Source: Mucilaginibacter sp. PPCGB 2223
GTDB lineage: Bacteria > Bacteroidota > Bacteroidia > Sphingobacteriales > Sphingobacteriaceae
NCBI RefSeq assembly: GCF_001705515.1
Contig: NZ_MDJS01000004.1
Span: 248,001-312,000 of the forward strand
DNA length: 64,000 nucleotides
Direction of reading: 5' to 3'
The translations under genes were made by a program, and so were the position numbers. The stretch's first letter is position 1, and every line of letters starts with the position of its first letter. The notes under the pieces are model-generated. The model made no database searches. It saw only the letters and a list, made by a program, of their open reading frames with translations, and was not told where the DNA came from. Positions 10,671 through 19,982 of the stretch are shown in pieces.

Positions 10671-11157
10671 AGGCCTTGCCTTAAAAGAACCGGACCTGAA
10701 TTTTTAGCTGTAAAATTCTCATAAAAGCGACGTGTTTAGCCTTTAAAAATGGCTGGTTTATACAGGGTCATCAAAACTTTCAAAAACGCTCAAAATCCGT
10801 CACATCTTAAATCCTCAGAAAAGTACAAGCTAATTAATCATCAATAAATATGGCAATCGTATTCGAGTGCTTTAATCATCCTCGGATAAGATGTATTATG
10901 CTGAAAAGCTTTGGATTGTTTTTTAACAGTGAAAAATTGAGTAAAGTGCAAGCAATGGGATTGGCCGCCGACTAACCCTATATTTTCGCATCTTGTTTAT
11001 TGCACCGCCTCATAAAGCCGGCAAATCCCCTGTACAAATTTGGCAAACCTGAGCTATTTTTGCCTAAACATTCATAAAAGAGAATAAGTATACAACCATC
11101 CCGTATTTGTATTAACGATGGGCCCCTCATCTGTCAGACATTTGCCTTATCAAATAA
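10671..11157. other. intergenic stretch of about 490 bases, no confident gene
   Basis: No protein family is recognised. A 41-codon ATG-to-stop frame (10850-10975, plus strand, ending MGLAAD) is the longest plausible one; it has no recognisable promoter or homology and may be chance or a gene remnant beside the tRNA. Confidence 0.4.
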
Positions 11158-11982
11158 ATGACAAAAATGAAAAAGGTAATCTTAATTACAGGCGCAAGCT
11201 CCGGTATGGGTAAAGAAACCGCAGTAAAGCTCATCCACGAAGGCCATATTGTGTACACAGTTGCACGCAGAATTGACCAAATGCAGGATCTGAAATCATT
11301 AGGCGGTCATCCGTTGCAGATGGATGTAACCAGGGAAGAAGACATTCAATATGTTGTTGACACTATAATTAGCAAAGAAGGCAGAATCGATGTATTGTGG
11401 AACAATGCCGGTTACGGCCTCTACGGATCGGTAGAAGATGTTTCATTGACAGAAGCCCGAAAAGAAATGGAGGTCAACGTATTCGGCATGGCTGCCATGA
11501 CACAAAAAGTGGTTCCTTTTATGCGTAAAGCAAAATCAGGGCTGATCATTAACACTTCTTCCATGGGAGGTAAGATGTATTTCCCGATGGGCGCTTGGTA
11601 TCATGCCAGTAAACATGCTGTTGAAGGCTTGAGCGATTGCCTGCGATTGGAGCTAAAGCAGTTCAATATTAAAGTGGCAGTGCTGGAGCCGGGGTTCATC
11701 GCTACCGAATTTGGTTCGGTATTGCTGCACAACTTTTCAAAGATATCCCCGCAAAGCGCTTATACCGGAATGATGGATAAGATCATCCACGGCACTAAAA
11801 GAGCAGGCCAGGGAAATGGCTCGTCCAAGCCTTCAGTTATCGCTGATACTGTAAGCAAAATAGTTAGCAGCACCAATCCCAAAACACGCTACAGGGTCGG
11901 AAAATTTGCCAGGCCCATGGTTTGGATGCGGACTTATCTTGGAGACAGGTTATTCGACAAAATCGTCATGAGCCAGATGTAA
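11158..11982 (+). CDS. short-chain dehydrogenase/reductase
   Basis: 274 residues, classical SDR with a Rossmann fold. The cofactor motif TGASSGMG is near residue 12, the NNAGYG motif is in the middle, and the catalytic YHASK (Tyr and Lys) follows a Ser-containing NTSSMGG. The length and KVAVLEPGFIATEF after the active site resemble oxidoreductases acting on small ketones or alcohols; the substrate cannot be read from sequence. The start could be 11158 or the in-frame ATG at 11167. A DUF2147 gene follows 48 bases later and an AraC regulator after that, which may control it. Confidence 0.88.
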   Translation: MTKMKKVILITGASSGMGKETAVKLIHEGHIVYTVARRIDQMQDLKSLGGHPLQMDVTREEDIQYVVDTIISKEGRIDVLWNNAGYGLYGSVEDVSLTEARKEMEVNVFGMAAMTQKVVPFMRKAKSGLIINTSSMGGKMYFPMGAWYHASKHAVEGLSDCLRLELKQFNIKVAVLEPGFIATEFGSVLLHNFSKISPQSAYTGMMDKIIHGTKRAGQGNGSSKPSVIADTVSKIVSSTNPKTRYRVGKFARPMVWMRTYLGDRLFDKIVMSQM

Positions 11983-12030
11983 TCCTCCTTATTAACTCGA
12001 TTCAAGCAATCCTTTAAAAAGTAAAATCGT

Positions 12031-12471
12031 ATGAAGATTTTAAAAATCGCTATGATAGTCATGCTCGCGCTGACTTCTGTTGTAAAAGCGCAAACCAACG
12101 AAAATGCTATTGTTGGCAAATGGGAATCCGATAAGAAAGATGTCCGCCTGGAATTCTTCAAATCAGGTAACGAGTACCAGGCCAAACTGTTATGGGGCAA
12201 CAAAATCGTGGAGAGTGACGGCAAAACCTCAAAAAAAGACGAAAAAAACCCGGATGAGAAGCTGCGATCCAGAAACATCATCGGAATTGTGAGCGTTACC
12301 GGCTTAAAATGGGACGGGGAAGAATTTACAGGAGGTAAGATTTATAATCCCCCAACAGGAGACACCTACAAATGTAAGGTTTGGATTAAAGACGGTAAAC
12401 TAAATCTGCGTGGGTATATGGGTTTTTCAATGCTCGGTCAAACCGCAACGTTCCATCCTTATAACCAGTAA
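12031..12471 (+). CDS. DUF2147 secreted protein
   Basis: 146 residues with a signal peptide (MVMLALTSVVKAQ-like end). The mature part has the DUF2147 signature: IVGKWESD near the start, a central GGKIYNPPTGDTYKCK and a C-terminal LNLRGYMGFSMLGQT. Proteins of this family are small periplasmic beta-barrel-like domains of unknown function. It may be co-transcribed with the SDR gene upstream. Confidence 0.88.
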   Translation: MKILKIAMIVMLALTSVVKAQTNENAIVGKWESDKKDVRLEFFKSGNEYQAKLLWGNKIVESDGKTSKKDEKNPDEKLRSRNIIGIVSVTGLKWDGEEFTGGKIYNPPTGDTYKCKVWIKDGKLNLRGYMGFSMLGQTATFHPYNQ

Positions 12472-12549
12472 CCATCTGTATCAAACAGGTTTGAAGTAAG
12501 GCATTCATTTTTAGCTTAGACGCCAAATGTTTATCTTTAATTTAAAACA

Positions 12550-13458
12550 ATGAACAGCATCAACCATGTAGAAACTATTTCTGAAATGCATCAAATGCTG
12601 CCCGGCTCCCAGGTGAGACACCCTTTGATCTCGGTGGTTGATTTCTCCGGTTACAAAGAGCAATTTAATTCGGGCACGAGAATGACCCTAGGCTTTTATT
12701 CGATTATGTTTAAAAACTTTTGCGTCAACAAGATGAAGTATGGCCAGCAGTCGTATGATTTTCAGGATGGCAGCTTAATCTGCATTGCCCCCAGGCAGGT
12801 GGTTGCATTAGACGAACCTTTACCTGCGAAAACGGAGGTTAATGGATGGGGCGTGTTTTTTCATCCGGATCTGATCAGGGGTACTTCCCTGGGCAAAAAA
12901 ATAAAGGACTATTCGTTTTTTTCTTACGATACCAATGAAGCCCTTCATCTTTCAGAGAAGGAAAAGCAGGTATTGTATGAGATTGTACAAAAAATAGCTG
13001 CCGAATTGCTGGAAAACATTGACCAGCACAGTCAAACATTGATAGTTTCCAATGTAGAACTATTACTAAATTATTGTACCCGGTACTACGACCGGCAATT
13101 TATTACCAGAAAGCGCATAAATAACGATATACTGGAGATAGTAGAAAAAGAACTTCAGGAATATATTCAATCAGCTGTATTAAGCGAGCAAGGCCTGCCT
13201 ACGGTAAAGTACCTGGCTGATAAGGTACACCTGTCGCCCAACTACCTGAGCGATCTGCTCAAAAGGGAAACTGGTATGAATGCCCAAGACTGTATTCATT
13301 ATCACCTGATTGAAGAAGCAAAGAACCTGCTGTTGAGCTCGAACAAATCGGTAGGTGAATTAGCTTTTTTACTGGGCTTTGAATATCCGCAATATTTCTC
13401 CCGGCTATTTAAATCGAAGACGGGAATGACACCTGTGGAATTCAGGAATCTCAATTAG
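12550..13458 (+). CDS. AraC family transcriptional regulator
   Basis: 302 residues. The N-terminal half is an AraC-type ligand-sensing cupin-like region, and the C-terminal ~100 residues hold two helix-turn-helix motifs (YLADKVHLSPNYLSDLLKRE and SVGELAFLLGFEYPQYFSR), ending in GMTPVEFRN. This is a DNA-binding regulator, most likely of neighbouring genes such as the SDR upstream or the small protein downstream. The inducer is unknown. Confidence 0.92.
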   Translation: MNSINHVETISEMHQMLPGSQVRHPLISVVDFSGYKEQFNSGTRMTLGFYSIMFKNFCVNKMKYGQQSYDFQDGSLICIAPRQVVALDEPLPAKTEVNGWGVFFHPDLIRGTSLGKKIKDYSFFSYDTNEALHLSEKEKQVLYEIVQKIAAELLENIDQHSQTLIVSNVELLLNYCTRYYDRQFITRKRINNDILEIVEKELQEYIQSAVLSEQGLPTVKYLADKVHLSPNYLSDLLKRETGMNAQDCIHYHLIEEAKNLLLSSNKSVGELAFLLGFEYPQYFSRLFKSKTGMTPVEFRNLN

Positions 13459-13585
13459 AACAATACCCGGATTGGTCGCTGCGATGAGATTGTCCATGTC
13501 AAAGCATCAATAGTCCATGCCATGATTAACCGTGCTGTAGTAGTTTTGAGTCCCGCTATTGGGATACAATTAAAACAGCAAAAAA

Positions 13586-13915
13586 ATGAGCACCCAACCA
13601 ATCGATCTGAGTACGCCAACCACAAAAGTATTAGCTATCGGGCAGTTTACCGAAAAAGCACTCGACCCCGCCAAACGCCTTCCGGTAATGATGCATGAAG
13701 TTCCGGCCACGCTTCGTCTGCACCTTGCAGGAAAAATTGAGCAGTGGTTCATTAAACCCGACCTGAGCGGCCCGGTATTTATTATGGATTCACCTGGTAT
13801 TGAAGACGCGCGTGAAATATTAAGCAAACTACCTTTGGGCATAGAAGGAATGATGCGGTTTGACCTGATACCCTTAGGCCCTCTTACCCCCCTCAGGCTA
13901 CTTTTAAATGATTGA
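13586..13915 (+). CDS. small muconolactone-isomerase-like / YCII-like protein
   Basis: 109 residues. The C-terminal half (KIEQWFIKPDLSGPVFIMD, AREILSKLPLG, DLIPLGPLTPL) resembles small dimeric alpha/beta-barrel proteins annotated as muconolactone isomerase-like. Catalysis is not implied. It lies between two AraC regulators, 128 bases from the first, and is followed by a terminator, so it is probably transcribed alone. Confidence 0.7.
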   Translation: MSTQPIDLSTPTTKVLAIGQFTEKALDPAKRLPVMMHEVPATLRLHLAGKIEQWFIKPDLSGPVFIMDSPGIEDAREILSKLPLGIEGMMRFDLIPLGPLTPLRLLLND

Positions 13916-13947
13916 TCCCCAAAACCCGTCCGCGTTAAAACATCGGG

Positions 13948-13980
13948 AAACAGGGGCAGACAGTATGCCCCTTGTTTTTA
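13948..13980 (+). terminator. intrinsic terminator
   Basis: AAACAGGGGC and GCCCCTTGTTT form a stem around AGACAGTAT, followed by TTTTTA. It closes the transcript of the small gene ending at 13915. Confidence 0.75.
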
Positions 13981-14086
13981 ATATGATCATCAAATTGATA
14001 GTGCAGTTTATTTAGGATAATTCCTGTTATTATGCTAACTTCAATAGCCTGTTTTTACAGCTTTCGGGTATGCAATACCTTATGCC

Positions 14087-14980
14087 ATGAATAAAAACAA
14101 GATTTATATATTGACCGATCACCAGAACAGGAACCCGGTATTTAAACTCTTTTCATTCGAGGGCGGCAGGCATTTCGATCAGCTGCAGCGAAACCAATTT
14201 TATTCACTTATCTGGATAAAAGAAGGGGATGGTGTTTTAAAAGTCGATTTCTCAGAGTATGCATTTCAAAAGAATACCCTGTTTTCGTTTACCCCATACC
14301 AGCCGTTCATGTTTTCAGAAAGCCAAAAGCTAAGCGGTGTAGCGCTGCAATATCATGCCGATTTTTACTGTATCCACCGCGACGAGGAAGAGACCAACTG
14401 CGATACGGTGATCTTCAATAATATTTACCAGGCGCCTTTTGTCGGCGTTGACAGGGAATCGGAAAGAAAGCTGGATCAAACCTTAGAGCAGTTAGAACAG
14501 GAACTAAAAAATGAGGAATACAGCGACCGCAAGCTGCTGATCCCCTACCTTAAAATTTTTTTGATAACAGCATCCCGCATCAAACCTGGAAATAAATTTG
14601 TCGAACCCAGATTCAGCAACCCGCAAACACCCCTGGTACTGCGCGAACTGCAGAACGCTATCGGCGATTTTTTTAAAGAAAAGCATAACGCCGGTGATTA
14701 TGCAATGCTGCTCAATATACCACTAAACACATTAGCCAAATTAGTAAAAACCCATTTTAACAAAACACTTACTAACCTTATTACCGAACGCATCATTATT
14801 GAAGCCAAACGCGAACTGTATTTAACAAGCCGATCGGTAAAAGAAATCGCATGGAAGCTGGGCTATCCGGATGAATTCTATTTCAGCAGGCTTTTTAAAA
14901 AATGGGCAGGTATCTCGCCTAAAGTGTACCGCGAGACCGTGGGCTTTGGTAAAGCCGAACTTACCAGTGAAAATTCCTGA
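14087..14980 (+). CDS. AraC family transcriptional regulator
   Basis: 297 residues. The N-terminal portion is a cupin-like sensor (FYSLIWIKEGDGVLKVDF). The C-terminal DNA-binding domain has the paired helices ending SVKEIAWKLGYPDEFYFSR and the family end KKWAGISPKVYRE. It is only loosely similar to the AraC regulator at 12550, so it is a separate subfamily rather than a recent duplicate. The DUF488 gene begins just after it and may share its transcript. Confidence 0.92.
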   Translation: MNKNKIYILTDHQNRNPVFKLFSFEGGRHFDQLQRNQFYSLIWIKEGDGVLKVDFSEYAFQKNTLFSFTPYQPFMFSESQKLSGVALQYHADFYCIHRDEEETNCDTVIFNNIYQAPFVGVDRESERKLDQTLEQLEQELKNEEYSDRKLLIPYLKIFLITASRIKPGNKFVEPRFSNPQTPLVLRELQNAIGDFFKEKHNAGDYAMLLNIPLNTLAKLVKTHFNKTLTNLITERIIIEAKRELYLTSRSVKEIAWKLGYPDEFYFSRLFKKWAGISPKVYRETVGFGKAELTSENS

Positions 14981-15004
14981 AGTTTATTGAGTAAAAAATA
15001 CGAT

Positions 15005-15364
15005 ATGAAAATAGAAATAGCGAGATGTTACGAAATAGTTAACGAAACCAAGAATACACCACGGTTCCTGGTTGACAGACTATGGCCAAGGGGCCTGAAA
15101 AAGGAAGCGCTTCAGTTGGATATGTGGGTGAGGGACCTGTCACCTTCGGATGCGCTGCGGAAATGGTACGGGCACGAACCCGCCAAATGGGAAGCTTTTA
15201 CAGGCCGTTATTTTGGCGAACTGGATGAACACCCCGAAGCAGTGAGCAAATTTCTGGCTGCTATAAAAGATTATAGCGTGATAACCCTTCTATACAGTTC
15301 GACGGAAAAGGAGATCAATAACGCAGTGGCCCTCAAAAAATATTTGCTGCAGCACCTGAAATAA
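15005..15364 (+). CDS. DUF488 family protein
   Basis: About 119 residues from ATG 15005; an in-frame TTG at 14987 is possible but less likely. The sequence FLVDRLWPRGLKKE, WVRDLSPSDALRKWYGH and a C-terminal ITLLYSSTEKEINNA are diagnostic of DUF488 (YeaO-like) proteins, small cytoplasmic proteins of uncertain function. The gene starts about 24 bases after the AraC regulator stop, so the two may be co-transcribed. Confidence 0.88.
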   Translation: MKIEIARCYEIVNETKNTPRFLVDRLWPRGLKKEALQLDMWVRDLSPSDALRKWYGHEPAKWEAFTGRYFGELDEHPEAVSKFLAAIKDYSVITLLYSSTEKEINNAVALKKYLLQHLK

Positions 15365-15479
15365 ATGTTAACCTGCATAAAACCACTTTTACAATTGCCA
15401 AAAATGATAATTGAAGTGAATAAGAAATAGTTTGTTTGCCGGTTAATCTCCTTACCTTTCACTATCACAAACCTTCTCC

Positions 15480-16406
15480 ATGAAAAGAAAAGATTTTCTC
15501 CGGTCGGGCCTGGCAGTTGCCACCGTTTCGATGGTGCCGCAGGCGCTTGATGCGCAAAGCGTTTCGCCTAAAAAAAGTTTTCGTTTTGCATTTATTTCTG
15601 ATATCCATGTCAAACCGGGCGCTGTGCCCGAAGCCGGGATGGCAAAAGCCATTCAGCATGTACAGAACCTGAAACCCAGGGCAGAGTTTATTATCAACGG
15701 AGGCGACCACATCATGGATGCCTTAGAGGCTAAAAAGGAAACGGCACAAAAGCAATGGGAGCTCTATCATTCCATCATGAATGCAAATAACAAGCTTACC
15801 GTTTATCCCTGTATTGGCAACCACGATATTTACGGCTGGTTCCAGAAAACGCCCGATACCGCTGACCCATTATATGGCAAAGCCTGGGCCATGAAGGAGC
15901 TGAACATGACCGAACGTTACTACAATTTCAAAAAGGGAAACTGGAATTTTATTGTTTTGGATAGCGTGCAAAATAACCCGGCCGGGGGTTATATCGGTAA
16001 GATAGATGAAGGGCAGTTTGCCTGGTTAAGCGCAAAACTGGCTGCGATACCTGCTTCAGAATATATCTGCATCGTTTCGCATATCCCAATCCTTTCTATC
16101 TGTTCGGGCTTGTTTTTTAACAAAACCGAGGTTAATGGCGACCTGATGATCAAACGTAATTTAATGCATTCCGACTTTTTGACGCTGAAGACCCTGTTTA
16201 ATAAATATCCCAATATTAAAGCGTGCTTAAGCGGCCACGTGCACCTGCAGGACGAGGTACATTACCATGGCATCAATTATTATTGCAATGGCGCTGTTTG
16301 TGGCGATTGGTGGAGCGGCCCTTTCCAGGAGTTTGACCCGGCTTATGCGGTTTTCGATTTTTATGAGGATGGGAGCTGTAAAAGAGAGATTGTTAATTAC
16401 GGATGA
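15480..16406 (+). CDS. exported calcineurin-like metallophosphoesterase
   Basis: 308 residues. The N-terminus (KRKDFLRSGLAVATV) resembles a Tat or Sec export signal. Five metallophosphoesterase motifs follow in order: DIHVK (D and H), GGDH, GNHD, SHIP and GHVH, so the dinuclear metal site looks complete. The substrate is unknown; related proteins are annotated as phosphodiesterases or purple acid phosphatases. It has its own intergenic region and no clear operon partner. Confidence 0.9.
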   Translation: MKRKDFLRSGLAVATVSMVPQALDAQSVSPKKSFRFAFISDIHVKPGAVPEAGMAKAIQHVQNLKPRAEFIINGGDHIMDALEAKKETAQKQWELYHSIMNANNKLTVYPCIGNHDIYGWFQKTPDTADPLYGKAWAMKELNMTERYYNFKKGNWNFIVLDSVQNNPAGGYIGKIDEGQFAWLSAKLAAIPASEYICIVSHIPILSICSGLFFNKTEVNGDLMIKRNLMHSDFLTLKTLFNKYPNIKACLSGHVHLQDEVHYHGINYYCNGAVCGDWWSGPFQEFDPAYAVFDFYEDGSCKREIVNYG

Positions 16407-16535
16407 GAGGTTCGAAAGGTTAAAATGCCGGACCGGAAAATTCAATCCCGGTCGTGTTTACCCCCTTAATTTGTCAGAAACAGGTATACGCCTGTTATTC
16501 ATGATATCTTATTTTTGGTTTAAAAACACTGGGAT

Positions 16536-16979
16536 ATGAAAACCATACTCGACGAAGCTACACGGCAGCAAGTAATTGACCGGATAAACCATCTCAATGC
16601 CAGCTGCATTGCGCAATGGGGCAAAATGAATGTTGACCAAATGGTAAAGCATTGCCGGCTTTGGGATCAATCTATCTTAAATAATACACCCCTCCCGAGG
16701 ATCCCGATCAGCCGCCTGTTCGGCAAACTGGTATTAAAAGCCGTTTTGAAGGACGATGCACCGCTTCGCCGCAACTCGCCTACCGCACCCGGGTTCAAAA
16801 TAACCGGCGACGGCAACATAGAAGCCGATAAAGCTACCTGGATCACGCTCATTCAAAGCTATCCTGAAAAAGCACCCGCCACTTTTATGCACCCTTTTTT
16901 TGGTAAGATGAGCAGGGAGCAAATAAGCCAGCTGGCCTATAAACATGCCGACCACCATTTACGGCAGTTTGGTTGTTAA
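16536..16979 (+). CDS. DUF1569 (DinB-like) protein
   Basis: 147 residues. The pattern WGKMNVDQMVKHCRLW, a central LRRNSPTAPGFKI and a C-terminal KHADHHLRQFGC with paired His residues fit DUF1569, a DinB-like four-helix fold that may bind a metal. Function is unknown. A terminator follows directly. Confidence 0.82.
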   Translation: MKTILDEATRQQVIDRINHLNASCIAQWGKMNVDQMVKHCRLWDQSILNNTPLPRIPISRLFGKLVLKAVLKDDAPLRRNSPTAPGFKITGDGNIEADKATWITLIQSYPEKAPATFMHPFFGKMSREQISQLAYKHADHHLRQFGC

Positions 16980-16980
16980 C

Positions 16981-17010
16981 AAAAAAGGCTCCGCAATGCA
17001 GGGCCTTTTT
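16981..17010. terminator. terminator between convergent genes
   Basis: AAAAAGGC and GCCTTTTT pair around a 13-base loop, with A and T runs at the two ends. It separates DUF1569 (plus) from the YVTN protein gene (minus). Confidence 0.65.
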
Positions 17011-17034
17011 ATATAAATGTGTCAGTTAAATAAC

Positions 17035-18042
17035 TTATTTTCCTACCTCGATTACATGGAATGTGCCGGGTACTTGTTTTGGGCGGCCGCCGGCAGGGTT
17101 AGGCTGTGTTTCGGCGGCTGGTAAGAACAGGTGGTGCGTTGCCAGGTCGATGCCAATGGTGCGGGCGCTTGGCTCGGTAGGGATGTTTTCAATAAATTCA
17201 AACTTATCTGCGCTTAATTCTCTTACGGCGCTGATATTACCTTCGCCATTTGAGGCATAAGCTATCTTTAATGCCGGGTCGAACACCAGTCCGTCAGGGT
17301 CGCCTATCGGGAATTTGGCAACGGTTTTGCCATTTGCAGCATCCATAATCACCATGGTTTTGGTATCGCCGCAGGCAATAAACAAACGGTTGGTTTTACG
17401 GTCGATATCCAGGCCGCTTGGCGACTCGCCGCCATCAATTTTGTACCGGGCGAGCTCTTTATAAGTCGTCGCATCAAAAACGATCATGGTGCTGGTGGTT
17501 TCGCCGTTCACAAATATTTTGCCTTTACCGTCGGATACTGCTGTTTCGGGTTTATCGCCCAGCGGTACCGTGGCCACGACCTTCTCGGTAAACGGATCGA
17601 ACACGGTAGCATCCTTACTGCGCGCATTACAGGTGATGATCTTCTTGGAAAAATCGTCGTAAAAGATCGCATCGGGGCCGGTGCCTACAGTAACCTGGTT
17701 CAGTACTTTTAGAGTTTTCAGATCGAACACCACGATAGCATTGGCACGGCCGGCGCTGATGTAACCTTTGCCTAAGGCTTTTACCAGGGCTATGCCGTGT
17801 ACACCGGGGGTATTGGGCACATAGCCTACCGAATCGCCGGTGGCTTCATTTAAAACGTTTACCTGGTTACCGTGCGATACATAGATACGTTTATCGGCAC
17901 CATCAACGGTGATATAATCCCAACCGCCTGAGCTGGCTATTTTATGTTTCTTCAGGATATGGAAACCCGTTTTCTGTGAAAAAGCCACCAGGCTCGTACC
18001 TAACAGCAAGCCTAAGACCGCGATTTTTTTTATTGAGTTCAT
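17035..18042 (-). CDS. YncE-like YVTN beta-propeller protein, secreted
   Basis: 335 residues with a signal peptide (VLGLLLGTSLVAFSQ). Repeated blades carry VFDLKTLKVL-, VFDATTYKEL- and IMDAANGKTV-type turns, the pattern of the 40-residue YVTN family. Proteins of this type are periplasmic or surface propellers, often binding partners rather than enzymes. The gene follows the FAD oxidase (stop 18099) on the same strand, with 56 bases between them holding an 11-base sequence also found upstream of the oxidase. Confidence 0.85.
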   Translation of the reverse strand: MNSIKKIAVLGLLLGTSLVAFSQKTGFHILKKHKIASSGGWDYITVDGADKRIYVSHGNQVNVLNEATGDSVGYVPNTPGVHGIALVKALGKGYISAGRANAIVVFDLKTLKVLNQVTVGTGPDAIFYDDFSKKIITCNARSKDATVFDPFTEKVVATVPLGDKPETAVSDGKGKIFVNGETTSTMIVFDATTYKELARYKIDGGESPSGLDIDRKTNRLFIACGDTKTMVIMDAANGKTVAKFPIGDPDGLVFDPALKIAYASNGEGNISAVRELSADKFEFIENIPTEPSARTIGIDLATHHLFLPAAETQPNPAGGRPKQVPGTFHVIEVGK

Positions 18043-18076
18043 ATTTAGATTTTTTTATGCTATTCTACTGAATAAT

Positions 18077-18087
18077 TCTGTACAAAA
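18077..18087. promoter_or_regulatory. copy 1 of the 11-base element TCTGTACAAAA
   Basis: TCTGTACAAAA followed by a second TCTGTA (18088-18093) forms a direct repeat 35 bases before the YVTN protein start. The identical 11-mer occurs before the FAD oxidase. A shared regulator site is plausible but unproven. Confidence 0.4.
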
Positions 18088-18098
18088 TCTGTAGAAGA

Positions 18099-19649
18099 TC
18101 AGATGGATTGTGCGCTGTTGAAATAGTTATTCGGGTCCCATCGCTGCTTGGTGTATTGCAGCCTTGGGAGGTTATTACCAAAGTATAATTGCAGGGCTAT
18201 CTCTTTATTGTTAGTCGGGCCGTTCAGGTCAATATCAGGATAATTATAATAACAGCCGTCCACATTATCGGTAGGGTCCTGGTTCGGGTCGGGTACGCCG
18301 CCCGAGTATTGATAAACATCGGTATAGAAACCACGGATCCAATCCAGGTGCCCCTGATCCTGATCGGCAGTGCCCCAATAGGTTTGATATTGCAGCTTGA
18401 GTATGGATGAGCGTTGCGGCACGGCGGTAGCATCGGGCGCGATGAGGTTTACCGCACCTCCGTAAGTATCAACTTGTAACAGGCTCTGCGCCATATCGGC
18501 TTCAGTAAGGCCGGGAGGTATATAATTGAGCCAGCTGTAAATTGCCGAAACCTGGTCGGCGGGGAAAGGTTTACGCATATACGCCGATTTATATTTGCCC
18601 CGCTGATTAGAGCCTGAACCGTTAAGCAGTTGCACGGCTTCGTAAAAAGTATAATCAAGCGTATCAGCTGCATTTTGAAACAGGTGCCCCTGGTGTGCGA
18701 GCCCGGCTTTGGTCATCCGGCTAACCGGGTAGATATTATTTAAAGCAGCTAAAACCGGGTCGATATAGGTTCTGACTATCTCGTCCGGGTCTTCACCGGC
18801 GTCGACAATGGTTTGGATGGTTAGGTGCATTTCGCCGGCGGCCACATGGTTCAATGCAAACAGGCCAAATTGGCGCCAGTTATCTGTTTGCTGTGCAAAA
18901 TCTGCATACCATGCCAGCAACTCACCGAGCACCTCTTCGGTAAGCTGCGGCCCCCACGAAAAAGCCACCGCAGTTATAAAAGCAGTTTGCGGGGCATCGG
19001 GCAGGGTTTTGAAATAGTATTTGGTGATCACGCCAAAGTTTCCGCCCCCGCCTCCACAATGCGCCCAATATAAATCGAGCTGATCGGGGTCGGCAGAATC
19101 GGCAGCGACATAAATAGGATATGCGCTGTTATTGGCATTGTCCTTAACCACAACTTCAACACCGGTAAGCCAATCGACAGTTAATCCATTTAAACGCGAT
19201 AGCAAACCATAGCCCCCGCCACAAATATGGCCACCTAAGCCAACCGAATAGCAAGAGCCGGCAGGCAGCACTTTACCGTAATCGCGAAAGAGGGCCTGGA
19301 AGGCGGTCCAGTTGGTACCACCAGACTCGAGGTAATATCCTCTTTCATCATCGTAGCCGTAACTACCCATGGGCGTAACGTCGATGATCGCGCCGGTACC
19401 TTCATTAAAAACAAAATTCTCATAACAATGGCCACCACTCTTAATTTTAACATTGGTGCCATACAGGGCGATGGCATCATCTAAAGCCAGCGCCGTACCG
19501 GTTGCTGTATAACATAAATAAATGGTTTGGCAGTTGCCGGCAAACCAACGTCGGTTAAAACCCTGTAAAAAACTGGGGAAGCGGTTGTCGGCAGTAGACG
19601 AATCTATTTTAATGTATCCGGCCGGGATTGGGATTGATTGCTGGCGCAT
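18099..19649 (-). CDS. FAD-linked oxidoreductase with BBE domain, predicted bicovalent flavin
   Basis: 516 residues. An N-terminal PCMH-type FAD-binding domain (SGGHCYE, then GLGGHICGGGYG) and a C-terminal berberine-bridge domain ending WDPNNYFNS place it with BBE-like oxidases. His74 in SGGH and Cys133 in GSCYSVGLGGH fall where these enzymes attach FAD through both His and Cys. Such enzymes oxidise carbohydrates, alcohols or alkaloid-like substrates with oxygen. No signal peptide is visible, so it is probably cytoplasmic. It lies upstream of the YVTN propeller gene on the same strand. Confidence 0.88.
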   Translation of the reverse strand: MRQQSIPIPAGYIKIDSSTADNRFPSFLQGFNRRWFAGNCQTIYLCYTATGTALALDDAIALYGTNVKIKSGGHCYENFVFNEGTGAIIDVTPMGSYGYDDERGYYLESGGTNWTAFQALFRDYGKVLPAGSCYSVGLGGHICGGGYGLLSRLNGLTVDWLTGVEVVVKDNANNSAYPIYVAADSADPDQLDLYWAHCGGGGGNFGVITKYYFKTLPDAPQTAFITAVAFSWGPQLTEEVLGELLAWYADFAQQTDNWRQFGLFALNHVAAGEMHLTIQTIVDAGEDPDEIVRTYIDPVLAALNNIYPVSRMTKAGLAHQGHLFQNAADTLDYTFYEAVQLLNGSGSNQRGKYKSAYMRKPFPADQVSAIYSWLNYIPPGLTEADMAQSLLQVDTYGGAVNLIAPDATAVPQRSSILKLQYQTYWGTADQDQGHLDWIRGFYTDVYQYSGGVPDPNQDPTDNVDGCYYNYPDIDLNGPTNNKEIALQLYFGNNLPRLQYTKQRWDPNNYFNSAQSI

Positions 19650-19982
19650 GACAGGTTTATATTTATTATAAAGATATCACTAATAATATAAAACAGGTGT
19701 AATATATCTGTACAAAAAACAGATAACCTAAAAATTAAAATAAATGTTTATTTATATACTTTAAGGCGACAGGAAATCAATCCGTAAGTTAAAATCACTT
19801 TATAGCTCGTATTTGCGCGGATTACAGCCTGCCATGAAAATACATTGAACTATATATTATTTACCGTTAAAACACCACATAAACACCGTTAAAACACGGG
19901 TATTTTAACAAATAATATATCCTGAACTTTATATCATTATAACCTTCCAATTCCCCATTTATGACAATACTTATAAATGTTA
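19650..19982. other. AT-rich divergent intergenic region
   Basis: Between the FAD oxidase (minus) and the CxxC protein (plus). It holds the inverted repeat at 19705-19725, several long AT-rich runs and presumably both promoters; no open frame of interest is seen. The leader element at 19983 marks its right edge. Confidence 0.6.
19705..19725. promoter_or_regulatory. inverted repeat TATCTGT-N7-ACAGATA, candidate operator
   Basis: A perfect 7-base inverted repeat with a 7-base spacer, 55 bases before the FAD oxidase start. It contains copy 2 of TCTGTACAAAA (19707-19717), also found before the YVTN gene. The size fits a dimeric regulator site. Confidence 0.5.
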
